A stretch of DNA of 64,000 bases from the NCBI RefSeq assembly GCF_020740795.1, contig NC_067304.1, positions 3,028,056 to 3,092,055 on the forward strand, given 5' to 3'. How positions within the stretch are numbered: position 1 is the first letter of the stretch; each line of letters starts with the position of its first letter. Source of the stretch: Apus apus (lineage: Eukaryota; Chordata; Aves; Apodiformes; Apodidae). Under the pieces are notes generated by a model, which was given only the letters and a program-made list of their open reading frames with translations, had not been told where the DNA came from and searched no databases. Positions 46,891-59,824 of the stretch are shown here, one piece after another. Made by a program: the position numbers and the translations under genes.

Positions 46891-49800
46891 TTTATTTTAC
46901 AAGGAACCAAATAAAAAAGGTTTGAAAATTGCTGCTGTAGAAGGAGTCTGGCCTCTCCTGCCTCGGAGATGCCAGTGGTTTTTCCTCCATGGATTCTTGG
47001 CAGGGATGTGCTCAGGGTGTTATGGCTTTCATTATGAGTCTCCAGCACATTCTCTTGCACAGAGCCTTCCCTCCCGGTTCCTACCCTTTGTGCTGCTCTT
47101 GTGAGGGTTGTTGGACACCATGGTGGCATTTAATGGGGCCACCCAAGGTGAGTGACAGCAGAGGCACCAGCAGCTTAAACTGCACGTGCCCACAGAGCTA
47201 CGTGGTCCCCATGTCCAAGCCCTGTGTCCAGCACCTTCATGGAGCCCCCACCTACAATTCCCAGCACCTCTCTCCTCATTTCAGGAGCTGCCTACTATGG
47301 AGCAGCCTATCCTTCTAAAACACCAAAGAGGGAAGCTTCCTGCTGGACTAAATCATGATTATTTCTTATCCTTCCCAGAATATCTTTCTCCAAAAGCTGC
47401 CTTCCCCTCTCCTCCCCAAGGCTTTTTTGCCAGGAGAACAGGCTCAAGAGTAGAATTGTGGGGTCAGGCAGGGTGGAAATAGGTCTTGTGCAATTGAAAT
47501 TCTAGAGAGAATAACAGGGACACAGCAGAGAAGCAGCTAAAACACCTCTCTAATTGCTAATCAATAACCTAAAGAAATGTTTAGGCTGAAACCTGCTCCT
47601 GGGCTAAAAGTAAAAAATCCACATGACTTGTTCTGTGATTAGAAAGAGATTTTATTTGTCTGGCGTCTGGTTTGTTGGGTTGTTTTTTCCCCCCTTTTTC
47701 TGTTCTGGGCTCCCCCACCCCCACGACGCTCAGATTTATGAAGTTATCACCTGCTCCTCCGTTCAAAAAAACTCGCTGAGAAACTTTTGGCTCCACAGAC
47801 AGACCAACACTAATCTTCTGTGTAATTGAATCACCATCGTGGATGTTATTTGGCTGCTCCGAAGCGGTTCTGTTTCTCGAGCGGTATTTTTATTAGCTTC
47901 TGGTGCCCTTGCTGAGTGTGTTTGCCTTCCCCACCCCCCTCCCCCCAACTCGTAGTAATGTTATTTCCTTGCTTTCACATGCTGTCAGCAGCGTGGCTCC
48001 TTATTGATGTATTAGGAGGATTTCTATCTGTCTTCCAAAATTCTCCCCAGGCAGGTGGAGCTGTGAATCCCCCCCTCCTCTGACCGAGGCTGTCGTCTCT
48101 CCGAGGGGGAGCAATCAAGGGACATGACCCAGGAGAATTTGCCTGGACTTAACAGTGACTGGATCTCTTAAATCACCAGTTTGCAGCTTGATTTGGGCTG
48201 GTTTGCAACCCAATGGGGTTATCGCCCTGGGTGTTGGATGGGATGGTCTCCATCCTTTGGGGATGAGAAGGCACAGGGCTCCCCTAACCCTGAGGGCTCT
48301 CTGCAACCTGGATAAACCTCTCCCAAAATACAGCTCCCATCCCCAGGGCTGGATCATCTTGACATCAGTCCTGATGCTCCAGCCATTGGAGAAGAAAAAA
48401 CCCCCTTGATCCATGCAGCGTGTTTTGACCCAGGGGTGGTTTGTGGCAACTTGGGGAGGAAAATTAAGGAAGGGGCCAAAAACAAGGAGGTCGGGGCTGT
48501 GGGAGGGATTTGTCAAATCCTACAAATGACTGAATTCATTTCAGTTGTTGGCAGCACTTTTCTACAGAACTAAATAAAGGAAAATAAATAGGGAAAGCAG
48601 AAGGCAATAGAAAGCAGTTAGAGAGGATCAGTGGTGAATTGAATAATTCATTCAGGAGAGAAGAGCTATTTGTAATGTCAGTCTTATCTTGATTGTATTT
48701 ATAGACAGGAACTTTTGACAAGGAAATTACCTGTAAATTCTTCATTCTGGTGGTTTTTCTTTTTTTCCTGCCTTCATCCCAGAAAATACCAGGCAGGAAG
48801 ACTTCCTGCAGGTTTGTTTTGGGAGGGGTTTTTTTTTGTATTTCTGAAGCAGTTTGATGGATTTCTTTAAAGAATATGAAATCCTGTGACCTCTCTGTGA
48901 GCCCAGGGGAAGCTGCTGCTTTGAGGGAAAGCAAGATAATGGCAGCTGGAAACTCAGGAGGGAAAGGAGACAAAAATGTTCCTCGGTGCTTCCAAAAAGG
49001 AATGGAGGCCACCTGTTTGTATTTTGTAAGCTGGGTTTTGGAGCAGGAGGGGTTCTTGGGTCCCTGTTTGCTGGTGGGTGAAAGTCAAAGCTCTGAGTTT
49101 GTGTCTCTGAAGTGGAGCTGCAGCCTGCCAGGAGTGTTGTTTCATTTCAGGAGACATCATTTGGAGTGAAAGGTGCTTTGGAAAAAGGTTAATCCTGCCG
49201 AGTTCCTTTGGCAGAGAGAGACCTAGAGGCTTTAAAAGTTTACACACAACTCTCCTGCTTTGTGTTTGCTCTTCCCCTTATTGCGAGATGAGGGATTTGG
49301 GGGCTCAAACTCCAGTTCTCCACCCCAAAAAAAACAGCCCTAGAGTGACCAGGACAGACTTTGCTGATACAGACACTCCAGTTCTGCCTCTGAACAGACG
49401 TTGTTGTAATTTGTTTTCCAAGCAGCGTTGGGGAAATGTGTGTTTTCCCCAAACCTCCCATTTGCATTGAAGGGAAGTTCTAATTTGAGCGAAGCGTGAA
49501 ATACTCGTGGTGAGTTTCTTGTCTCCAGGAGAGCACTGGAGCTCAGCCTCGTGTATAATTGAGTTGTTGTAATGAAGTCTGGGTTTGGTTCTTCAAGGAG
49601 GAATTTGTTTTGAGAAGAGACTCTTGACTTAATTTAGATTTCATGCTATTTCCAAGCGTTTCCTCTCAGCTCTGTAGGTCTTACGGGCCAATTTCTCCCT
49701 GGGGTGATTCCATGGAGGTCAAGTGGTGCTGGGATGTGGCTTTTGGAGGAGCTGAGGGATGTAATAACTAGCAAGTGGTCCCTTGGCAGTAATTGCAGAG

Positions 49801-50189
49801 CTGTAGAGGGGCTGGGGATGGGCAGCACACAACCAGCAGCGTGCTGAAGTCTGACCTGGCAAAGCCCTGGGAGCTTGATGCTGCGGCCCTATCCATTGCA
49901 TGGTGACAACCTGGTGTCCCCAAGGAAACCAGAGACAGGTCTTGCATGTGCTTCTGCTTGCTGGAGCACATTCCTGAGGCAGTCACAGGGCTGGGGAACT
50001 GAAGAGTTTTCCCTGTTGTGTTAAAACCAAAACAGAGGAAACATAGAAGGGTCTGGCCCTCCAGTGCCCCCTTACCAAGGGAAAGGACCCACCATCTCCA
50101 TAGGACCAGGTGTTTTTTTGCTCTGCTGCTCTTCTGGGAAAGTCCCCGACTCACTGAGTTGGTGGGAAATAACTTCACAAGCTCTGCAA
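46891..50189. other. Intergenic with a possible conserved block near 47.8-48.0 kb
   Basis: Positions 47790-48030 are repeat-free with retained CpGs inside AT-rich sequence (GTGTAATTGAATCACC, GCTCCGAAGCGGTTC, CTCGAGCGGTATTTTTATTA, CCTTATTGATGTATTAGG). AT-rich stretches also occur at 48540-48720. An octamer ATTTGCAT lies at 49460-49467. The rest is mixed sequence without a recognisable gene. Confidence 0.4.
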
Positions 50190-50470
50190 CTCATTAGCAT
50201 CTCCAAGCAAATGTAAAAGCAACAACCAAACAAGCTCCCTTCCCTTCATTTGTTCATTTTGGTTTGAAATATTTCGTTTCCAGGGATAAACGTTGGCAGC
50301 ACTTGAAATAAGATGTATTAATTAATGAACGAAGCACTTAATTTGGGTTTAATAGGATAATCCTTTGCTGCATGTTACATAAATAGTAATTGAATATTAA
50401 GAATGCATTGAACGAGAATTAACTGCGAGGGGAGAGATGCAGTTTATTGCTTTCTGGTTAAATACATGGC
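50190..50470. promoter_or_regulatory. Candidate homeodomain-rich conserved non-coding element
   Basis: There are 280 bp of repeat-free AT-rich sequence with many homeodomain cores: CTCATTAGCATC, GTATTAATTAATGAACG, CACTTAATTTGGG, TTTAATAGGATAATCC, GTAATTGAATATTAAG and GAATTAACTGCGAGG. TAATCC-type (bicoid class) and TTAATTAA-type words occur together. It is among the best enhancer candidates in the window by motif density. Confidence 0.38.
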
Positions 50471-53400
50471 CCCAGCCTGGGTCTCCAGTGTGGGAAAGCT
50501 GGATTCAAAGGCTCTGAAAGTCAATGTTGAAGCTGCTCTGAAATGTGTGTATAGCACAGCTTGAGAAATTCAGGATTAGGCTTTTGTTCTTTACCCATCC
50601 CCAGCCTGACCCAAAGCTCAGCTGAACAGGAGGGGCCTCCTTGCATTGACTTGGAGAGCAGCTGGATCATCCACCAGGTGAAAATCTATCCAACATCCTC
50701 AACGCACAGTGAGGATAAATATAATCACTGGTGTGGGGGAGTGACAGGTCTGGAGGCAAAGGGCTGCTTCAGGCATTATCCTGAGCCGTGGGGTGTTCTG
50801 TATGGAGAGCTCAACAGCTTTGCCAGGTCTGGAAAGCACCAGATCCACCAGGAGAGGGTTACTGAACACCGGCGATGGGCAGGATGGGACCTTGATGTCT
50901 CTTCTTTGCAGCTTGAGCTGAGGAAGAGTTTCCCCTGGGCACTTGGTCTCTTGGTTGCCTCGACCTCCTCCTAACTCACCAACTGGGAAGTGCAGTCCTG
51001 CATCCTTGCTCCTTCTGGGAGGGAAATCTGCCACCTTCGTTTCATTCTGGGATTTATTTATTGTCACTCGCTCCGTTACATTATTGCAAAGTGTGAGGGA
51101 TAAAACCCTTGAATTACTTATAGCTCATCCTTGTTTAAGGAAATAATTAGTGTGCTTCTGAACAGGGAGCAGTTCTTCACAATGGGAAATTTAGTCTTTA
51201 AGGGTATTCCCCTGTAACTTATGCTACATAATTTAGCACTTATTACACAAGTATTTTATTCTGTCTAGCCCTAACACTTTCCCTCCTTCCCACTCCAGTT
51301 CACCTCGGGTTGTTGCACACTTAAAGTGCTGCAGATCCTGCTCAGGGGACTTGCTGAGGGCTGTTTCAGTGACCCGTGGGCAGAGAGGCAAGATCAGGTC
51401 CCCTAAATCCTCCACTGATGGAGCAGCAAACCCCGAGATGCCCTGGCAGGCTGCATCCCTGTGCTGTGCCTCCTGCCAGCAGAGGTGCCACCTCCACCAA
51501 AACCCCAAATGTGTTTTCTCTTGGCTAAGCCTCAGCCTGACACTGGAAGGCAAGTTGGTAACAGAGTTTCTCTAGCTTTATTTTAATTATTTTTATCCCT
51601 GGCCAGGAAAAACTGCCTCAAACCTCAGCCATTCACTTGTGTCACTTCAGCCTGTCTGGGTGATTTATGCAGCCTGTGGAGAGGAAGGTTATTTAGCTGT
51701 TGTTTCAAAACCAGGCACAGGGGAGCGGGCTGGGCGGGGGGGGATAGAGACATATTTCACTTGTGATTCAGATCCTGCCGCTTGGGAGAGGCTGGGTGAC
51801 AGGCAGGGAGAGCTGGTGAAATTCATCTCTCGGGCCGGGAAGTGCTGGAGCTTGCAAGGAAATCTTGTGGCAGGAGTTTGGAGCATCTCCATTCCAGCTG
51901 GGAATGGTGGCTGTGCTGGCACGAGGGGGTTTGGGATGGAGTGAGGGGACCCTCTGCCCTGACTGTTCCTGGCTTGGTGCTGGGAGCAAGAGGCTGGTGC
52001 AGGTTTCTGCTGTGTGCAGTGAGGCAGAGCACAGTGATTTCCAGTGCAACCCAATTCTCCCTCTATGTTAATTAAATGGGACAGGAACATGGACCTGGCT
52101 TCTCTGAATAAGAAATCAACTGGAAGGTGGCTCCTTTCCCCGAGCCCTGCTGCTTCAGCAAACCGAGCTAGGGAGGGGGGAGGCAGGAGGAGATGAATAT
52201 CCATGAATTAAATTTAATGAAAATAAATATATCAGCTCTGCTAGCAGCAGACGGGGCCGTGTTTAGGGAACAGCAAGTCCAGCTCATTCTTCAGGAGCTG
52301 TAACTTTTGAGCTGGCTCGGAGCCCATTTGGTGGCTTTTCACAAAGTGTTTCGAGAGGTGCAGGAACGATGATGCCTGGGAGGGAGGTGAGACAGCCTGG
52401 AGACAATGACAGATGAAGCAATGCTTCATGAAGCTGGCATGTGCTTGATGAGGAGCCTATTATGCTGGATGCTAAATACCAAATGGTGATGAAGTGGTGG
52501 TGGTGTGGAAGGAAGGGGGCAGAGAACGTAGGGTTTGACCTGTCAGACAGCTCCCAGGGGCTTTGCTCAGCAAAACTTCCTCCAGACTTGCACGGAGGTG
52601 TGAGGGCTTCACGGGTCTGTTTGGTCCTTGGTTTTGTTATATGCCTGTTTTTAAACAGCCTAAGCAAAAATGGGTGTTTCCATAAATAGCGGAAAGTAAG
52701 AAAGTTGTTCTGTGGTGCTCTCCCAGGTTTGGTTTCTTTAGTGTCCCATAACTGCTGGCACGGGTTCCTCTCTGTGGTGGGGAGACTGGGACCTGTCTTC
52801 TCTCCCCCATCACTGTTCCTACAAATGGTGCAAGATGAAAGAGGTGACCAGGATGAGACCTGATCTTCCCTGAGCTGTGTGGTCAGTCCCTGCCATGGTG
52901 GTTTTGCAGCAGAGAGCTCAGACCTACCTGGGGCAGCCCCTTCCTCAGGTCATTAATTAGAGGTTTGCTTGTGTCCTGTCATGATCTGCTGGACTTTGCT
53001 TAGCTGCATCCTGCCGACGCTCCGGGCTGTTTACATGGAGGGATTTGATTTCAGGTCCATCTCTAAGCCTCGCAGTGTCTCATGGTGACATTTCCCTTGC
53101 TAAATATCAGAACGAGGATGTTTGAAAGCCAGAGTGAGGAAGGACAGAGTGAGAGATGCAGGGTGAAGGATGGGAAAGGGCTGGAGGAGAGGATTAGGGG
53201 AACAGTAATAGGAAGTGAAAGAAAAACAATGTCAAAATCAGATCCTGCGGATGAATACGGACCAGGATGGTTGGGTGGTCAGGAGAGGCTCCTGCAGAGG
53301 CTGAGGGATCACTTCAAAAAGCAATTAAATGCTTTCCTGAGGGAACCAGCCTCCTGGAAGGAATGAACCTTTTCCAGTCCCTGCTATCTTTAATAATCTT

Positions 53401-54584
53401 CCAGCAACTTGGGCCAGCTGGTGGCTGAAGGCAACAGCCACGACTTCCTAGAGGAGCTGGGCAAGCGGGGAAGCGTGGGGCTGCGAGCGGGTGGGTCGGC
53501 ACCGCGCAGCTCTGCGGGGATGGGCTGTTGTGGGGAGACACTGCAAGGGAGAAGCTGCCCTGTGAAATCTCTGCCTTGGTCCCTCGGTGTCCCACAATCC
53601 CAGACCCATGGTGTCCTGGTGGAGAGCAAGGCCGTGGCCGTGCTTGAAGCCACCTGAGGAGTGGGTGGAGGGTGCTGGCTCCCAGCTGCTCCCTGGCCTG
53701 CAAGTGAGGGTCGTGGGTTTCGCTCTCCCCCTGCTGCCTTGGGACGCACCCCACTGCTGTGGGGGGGAGGTGGGCACTGTGAGGCTCTGCAAGTGTCGGG
53801 TGGCTGGCTTGGAGGGCTGCAGGGATCACTGCCCCTGCAGCACGGGAAGCCCAGTGCCAGTGAGGCTGCAGCTGCTGGCTGTGCCTGCAGCCAGCCCGTG
53901 CCCCTGGCAGCGCCCGCTGCAGGACCCGCCGTGAGCCTTTGCTGCCCGGGCTCTCTCTCTTTTCCCCTCAGCTTTGCTGCCCTGTGGGTCTCTGGGCTTC
54001 TCCCACTGGTAACTTGGGTGCTCGGTGGCTGTGATCATGGGTCACACCCAAGGTTCTGGCCCCACGGGTGTTGCTGGCCCCAGACCTGCCCTTGCTACGA
54101 GATGCCACGCTCTGCTTTCCCTGGCATCTCTCCTGGTCACTTCTTTGGTGGTGGTTGTTTTTTGTTGGGGTGGGTTTTTTTTTGGTCTTTTCCGCTCCTA
54201 TAGGAACAAGTTACGTGAAAAGATCTCAGGAAATAGGAAAACAGCAATTATTCCCTTCGAAATAGCAGTGCTGGGACACCTGATCTCCGTGTCTCGCTGG
54301 GAGGTGAGGCTGTGGCAGACTGACACCTTGCACGACAGGGAGCTCAGAGGGAGGCAGGTCTGGAGCTGCTCTTCCCTCTGGGCCACGCTCACCAGGGCTG
54401 CTCCCACCTGGCTCCTCCGGCCGTGGCCCCCTTGGAGTCACCCTGCTGGCTTCTCTGCCAGAACACCAGGACAAGTGGCAGGAGGGCACCCTGTGCTGTC
54501 AGCTCCTGGGATTCCTGGGGCTTCAGCCACTCTGTGGAGCAGCCGGGGAGACGCGCAGGAGGCAGCAGGCTTGATGTGCCGTTT
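50471..54584. other. Intergenic, nothing coding recognised
   Basis: AT-rich patches lie at 51050-51260 and 52190-52250 (ATGAATTAAATTTAATGAAA). CpGs are mildly raised at 53440-53520 (GCAAGCGGGGAAGCGTGGGG, GGTCGGCACCGCGCAGC) without reaching island density. A G/T-rich run lies at 54140-54185. An open frame at 53082-53366 has no family resemblance I know. No gene or transposon is supported. Confidence 0.45.
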
Positions 54585-54665
54585 GCATTTTAATAAAGTT
54601 GTATTTTTTTTTCACCAATTTGCATTTAAATCGGCCGTGTTTCATAACTGAGCATCCCTCTTAAA
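54585..54665. promoter_or_regulatory. Candidate element with octamer motif
   Basis: GTTTGCATTTTAATAAAGTT is followed 30 bp later by CAATTTGCATTTAAATCGGC, so the word TTTGCATTT occurs twice in the same direction. The second contains a perfect POU octamer ATTTGCAT (54618-54625). The T9 run between them is flanked by AT-rich, repeat-free sequence. Function is inferred from motifs only. Confidence 0.28.
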
Positions 54666-56259
54666 GGGGCACTCGGAGCTTTGCCTAACTCGGGGGGAGG
54701 GTTAGAGGAGACTTTCACTCGCCCTGCTGAAACTGGGGGCTGATAATGTGACTTTTTTGCTCACAGGTGCTACCTACTGCCCCTCTCCTGCCTTGTTTCA
54801 GTTTGCTGGAGCATCCCAGAGTCTTCCATGGTGACAACAGTGTCTGAGCAGCCCTGGCAGGAGCAGGCAGAGTGGAGGTAACACAGGGGAGATGAGGGGA
54901 TTTGCCTGGGCAGAGGAGGGGGGGGCACCCTGTGAGCAACCTGAGCTCTGAAGCAGGGTGGGTGCAGGCATGCCCAAGCCTGGGTGAAACTGGGAACCAG
55001 CAGCAGAGGGAAACATCAGTAGTGCAGAGAGTGTAAGGACATGACGAATTTTTGAAACTGTTTTGGGTGAAAAGAACTAGTCTTTTTTTTAAAAAAATTG
55101 TGGAGCTTTTCTCCTTTCACCTCCTTTTCATACTGAAACCGTTTCCTCTCCAGCACAAAACACAGGATCTTGAGACAAGACGGCACTTCTGAAGGCAAAG
55201 AAGAAGGAGATGTTCTGTTCTGAGCATGCTGGAAAGCTTCTCCCCCTCCAAACGTAACGAACTTTTTGCTGCTGTTGAGAAGTTTCTATAAAAAGCCATT
55301 TTCCAGAGCAAAACCCAGCACAGCAGCTCGCTGGGGGGAGCGGAGCTGAAGTTCCTCGGGGCTGCCTGTTGTGCCTCCTGAGCCTGCCCCACAGCATCCT
55401 CCCCCGTCCCCGTCCTCCCAGGGATGCCTGGTCCCCCCAGGGAGACCCCTCTGGAAGGTGCCCTTTGCTGGTGGTCGCTTTTGTTTGCAGACAGTGAGTG
55501 TCCCATCAAAGCCACCTCTGGCTTTCACCCCTGGGGAGAGAGAGCTGCCTGCGGGCACCGGCGTTGAACCACAGCCGTCCCAGGGGACTGGGAGCCTTTC
55601 ATGGTCCTGCTTTTATCTTGGGAATGGGGCGTTTCTACTTGTAGGAGGTGGATTCGAGTGCTTGGAGAGGGAGGGTCCGACGGGACATGGACATTGTCCT
55701 GCCCCCCACCCCCCCGGGTGCTCCAGCTCTCGGTACTGTGCAGATGGGCTACAGAACATTCCTGCTTTTCTCCTGGGAGCAAAACCTGCCTGTGCTGAGC
55801 TGCTGCTGCTGCTCATTCGTGGAAGGGCGAAGAGCTCAGACGTTCGTTTTGATGTTTCACGCTCCTCAATGAGGTTGGAAGCAGGGGGAGGGAAGGGGGA
55901 GCTCCTTATTCAAGCAGCAGGATGTTTAGGTGGGAGGGTGGTGGCCTGAATCCCACCCCAATGAACTTCCACGCTGCAGACTGAGCCCCCCCACCCCCGT
56001 GAGGAGGTGGGTTCAGAGGAGGATGCGGCCGCGCAGCCGCTGAGCTGAGCACAGATTATTTCTTCTCGCACAACCTGGACGGGGGGTACTTGTGGCTGCC
56101 GGCAGCACAGCTGCTGGCCAAGGAGCTGCAGGGTCTCTAGGCGGGAGGTGACAGCCACAAAGATGTGACCTGGCTGCTCCCCAGGTCCTGCTGAGCCGGG
56201 AATGCCGAGGAGCGGCTGCTTAAAGGATGGGAGAGGCAGGAAGGGGGAGGTTGAGTAAC
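54666..56259. other. Intergenic, nothing recognised
   Basis: The sequence is GC-rich with runs of G (54920) and C (55705). There is a T/A run at 55082-55100. A short CpG patch with a NotI-type site lies at about 56020-56045 (ATGCGGCCGCGCAGCCGC). No gene is recognised. Confidence 0.5.
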
Positions 56260-56480
56260 CGTCGGTGTAATTCAGGCTGATTTCTTCCCAGACTCTTCAT
56301 TTGCTGCACATGTCACCAGCTGTGTAGTATATGGGGTGTTTCGTATCAATTTTCTGCGGTGCCAGCCCATAAATAAAGAAAATAAATGGTGTGACTGTTA
56401 ATCAGTCGCTGCTCGCCCAAATGAGCTCCCTATACATTTCCCTGCTCCATAATTACTTGTCACCTCTTGCTAGTTTGTAA
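56260..56480. promoter_or_regulatory. Candidate conserved non-coding element
   Basis: The sequence is repeat-free and includes AACCGTCGGTGTAATTCAGG, CATTTGCTGCACATGTCACC, TTTCGTATCAATTTTCTGCG, CATAAATAAAGAAAATAAAT, GACTGTTAATCAGTCGCTGC and CATAATTACTTGTCACC. GACTGTTAATCAGTC is a near-perfect inverted repeat around TTAAT (GACTG..CAGTC). Regulatory role is inferred. Confidence 0.32.
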
Positions 56481-56580
56481 CTTTTCGCTCTGTGATTCTG
56501 TTAGGTGGCTTTTCCCCTCCCTTTTGACAGGACTAATCTGTTAGGATGGGGTTGGTTTTTTGTGTGTTTCGGTGTGTTTT

Positions 56581-56607
56581 GTGTTGTTGTTGTTGTTGTT
56601 GTTGTTT
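56581..56607 (+). repeat. (GTT)n microsatellite
   Basis: Eight to nine GTT units lie immediately after a G/T-rich run (TTTTTTGTGTGTTTCGGTGTG). Confidence 0.92.
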
Positions 56608-58689
56608 TCCTAGGCAGTGGGAGTTAAGAACCTATTGATTGGCAGTGGAGGTTTCTTATGGGTTAGGAGTTAAGGAAAAACAACCTCCAATCCCAGCTGC
56701 ATTTGTAATGTCCAGAACAAACACTCAGTGGTACCTGGCCCTGTTCAGTTTGTGCCAACAGACTTTCTGTAAGCATACATTGGTTTAAGCTTGGCTTTGT
56801 TTCTGGGAGGTGGCTGCAGTGATGCTACAAAAGCAAGAGCAGATGCTAAAAACTCTCCCTTTTTTCTGTCCGTCTTGTTTCCTGCAGCTTCCCTGAAGCT
56901 CCAGAGGTGCTGTGCCTTGCAGCACTCAGCTCCCTGCCCTGCTCTGTGTTCACCCCATGCTGCCTCTCCTCTGGGATTTGGGTCGCTTGCCCTGTTTTGC
57001 AGGTGGGGAAGTGGAGGCAAGGAGCCTTGATCATGGTCATCCTCTGCCTTGGCTTCCCAGACAGGAATCCTGACTCCCCATCCAGCAAGCTGGAGCAAGG
57101 AGGTGGAGGAAAAGCCCAGGAGCAATTTCTTCTGGTGAGGACTGCTTTTAAATATGTAAGTCTAATGGACAACAAACAGCTAGGAAAGCTTGGTGTAATT
57201 TTTCAACCAGGCTCTTCAAGCTGGAAACAAGAGTTAACTTCATCTCCCTTCCCCTTTCACCAAAAATAATTGTAATTCACACACCAAAGGGGCAGATACA
57301 TCTTGTGACGGGAAAGTAGTAATTGCAGCTGTCACGTGGAGCTACCCCAGGGATGAGCACAGGAGGATGGATTTCTGGGGACAAGCAGAGGGGAAACAAG
57401 CACCTGTTGTGCTTGTGTCACCATGAACAAGCAGGTCCGTGGTGAATGTGTCCCTCGTGCCTCTCTGGGCTGCCTGCTGCACGAGGGGATGCCTTGAGCT
57501 TCATGTCCATTGAAGCCTTCCCTTACATTAATTTCCCTGGAAGCCTCTGCTTTGAAGGCAGAGTAAAAAGACTACATTTCTAATGCAGTAAAGGATAAAA
57601 CACAATGGGGAAGTGGGGCTGCTCTGCAGGAGGAATAAATAGGTCTATTAGGTGAATACATTTTCTGTGCGCCCAGCCAAAACGTTTCATTAAAGCAACG
57701 GGGCTCCTCCCTTCCCTGCTAATAAATTAACCTCGGTGGAGGGGACAGATCTGCTGAAGGGATTCATTTTCCTAAGGGAAAGGCAAGCCTGCATCTCTGG
57801 CAGGGAGGGCTGCCCCATCCTACCCTTTCGGGGAGAGCTTGGGTCCTGGCAGAGCCCTGGGTGCTGGGCTGGAAGCTGCTCTCTGAGCCTCCACTAATTC
57901 ATGCAGGGGGGCTTCCTGCTTCATTTTCCCTCCTTTCCCCCAGCTCAAGATCTGTCTGTGGTTTCAGACAGTGGAGCACCTCTTCTCCTTGCCCCAGGTC
58001 TGTCTGAGGTCCAGCAGGAGCCTGAAGGAGTGCAGAGCCCAGCTGAGCCTCCAGCCAGCCCCTGCTGTGCCAGGACACTGTCCTTCCTCTGGCACTTGAT
58101 CATCTTGCGGGAGCTGAGGATGACAGATGTGGATTTGGGGTCTCCAGACTGGCTTGGAAGGACAGAGTCCAAACATCCATCTGGCTGTGAGTTCCCCACC
58201 ATCTCCCAACCCTCAAAACGCCCCCAGGCCTTGGCACCTCGGAAAACAAGGCATTGTTTTGTGAAAGGGGGATGGAAAATTGTGGCTTGTGTTCAAAGGA
58301 GATCAGATGCTCTGAGCATAAACCAGCCTCATGGTTCAGGGCAGCACTGGCAGAGGGAGAGAGGACTGCAAAAGCATCTTCTGAAAGGATTCAGGAAGCT
58401 TTCCCTGCTGGAGCAGCCACTGCTGCAGGGCTTTTAGTAGCTGAGTTTGATACAGCAATTCCTTTTCCTGCCTGCACAGCTGGTCCTAGGGCCACCAGCA
58501 GATCAATGAACCCAAAATGCACAAACAAATGAAGTCTCCTACTGGAGTTTCCATCAGGGCTGTGTGAAAAGTGCTGAAGTCCCCACATTCCTGGGGACAA
58601 CAACCGGCCACCTGCCTTCAGGGGGGACTGGGACTGAGTGGTTATAAATATAGACAAGGATTTGCAGTAAGCAGACTCAGTCCAGCTGC
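56608..58689. other. Intergenic, nothing coding recognised
   Basis: An AT-rich patch at 57570-57735 (AACGTTTCATTAAAGCAACG, GCTAATAAATTAACCTCGG) may be conserved. Otherwise the sequence is mixed with chance ORFs; the 178-codon frame at 57901-58437 shows no recognisable domain. Confidence 0.45.
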
Positions 58690-58940
58690 TGGAAAGATCT
58701 TATTGTAAGTCTCGTGTGGTCTCACATTTCTCCACAAATTATTAATGGGGATAAATAATTATATATGAGGGCCATAGTGGATGCAAATGATTTAATTCAT
58801 AATACACGCTTCAAGAGTAATTTGCAATTTAAAGTGCTGTATAAAAGCCTGGTATTAGCAATACTTATTTTTATTAATTAGTTGCTTGCTCTCAAAATCT
58901 CCATGGTAAATAATTTCCCATCTTTTTCATTGATTTCTAG
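58690..58940. promoter_or_regulatory. Candidate enhancer, strongest AT-rich island
   Basis: There are 250 bp of repeat-free sequence packed with TAAT/ATTA words: CACAAATTATTAATGGGG, GATAAATAATTATATATGAG, a perfect octamer ATGCAAAT (58781-58788) leading into GATTTAATTCATAATACACG, GTAATTTGCAATTTAAAGTG and TTTTTATTAATTAGTTGC. It stands in sharp contrast to the GC-rich flanks. The octamer-plus-TAAT arrangement also occurs at 13781-13804. No sequence conservation could be tested. Confidence 0.4.
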
Positions 58941-59824
58941 GGCTCTGGGGAGAGGAAAGGTGACCTTGCAGTGACCTTATAGGGCAGGTTGTGGACTGGG
59001 GGTCCTGGCCCTGGTGCAGCCTTGGCTGGGCTGTGGCTTGTTTGTCTGATCTTCATGGCTGGAGATTTAGGTCTTTGATCTTGTTAACAGTTTTTGTTCA
59101 TTCTTTTTTAGCTTGTACCTGTCACCTGGGGCTGCTCTTCCAAGCTGTGCGTTTGGCTGATGTTTGGGGAAACTCTTTCCAGAACAGGGGTGGGATGATT
59201 CCTTCAGCACAGCAAAGAGGGACACTGGATGGGATTTCTGGCCTTGGAAAGCTCTGCTGTTTGGCTCACAGCATGTGCTCTGCCCCAAAAACCCAGGCTC
59301 TGCTTCTCCCTTCAACTGATATCTCCAGTGCATGGAGACCAGGTCTCCAAACTCTGCCCTTCTGGCCTGGGAAAATGCTCCCTGGTGTTACATCTGCTTT
59401 TCCCAGCGAGGCAGAGAGTGCTGAGCTCCAGGAGGGCCTGATAAGCTCAGGAACAGGTCCCTTTCCCTTTTGGAAGGTGTCCTGAGAGCTCATCTCTCTC
59501 CTGGCATCCCCCTTGGCTCAAGCATCCGACTGAGCAGGACCCCAGCCAGGCCGTGGGGAGGTGTGTGGTGGCTTTGCCCTCTTTCTGACAGTGAAGAGCT
59601 TCGGTACCAGGCGAGCCCTGACACTTTGCTGCCTCCTTCTCCAGAGCCAGCAGAACGTGGTGTGTGCTGGGATCTGCAGCATATGGTAGGAGTCACTCTG
59701 AGCCACCCAGCAAAAGCAATCCTGGGGAAATGGGTCAGGGAGTGGGGGAGGAGGAAGGAAGCTGTGCTGGTGGGAAACTGTGCTGGCTCTGCCAGAGCCA
59801 TCCTTCAGGCAGCTGGGAATCATG
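58941..59824. other. Intergenic, nothing recognised
   Basis: This is GC-rich unremarkable sequence between the AT-rich island and a CR1 copy, with overlapping chance ORFs. Confidence 0.5.

Noticed and set aside
53082..53366. 94-codon charged ORF
   Set aside because: No splice context, no recognised domain, and no CpG or promoter support directly upstream.
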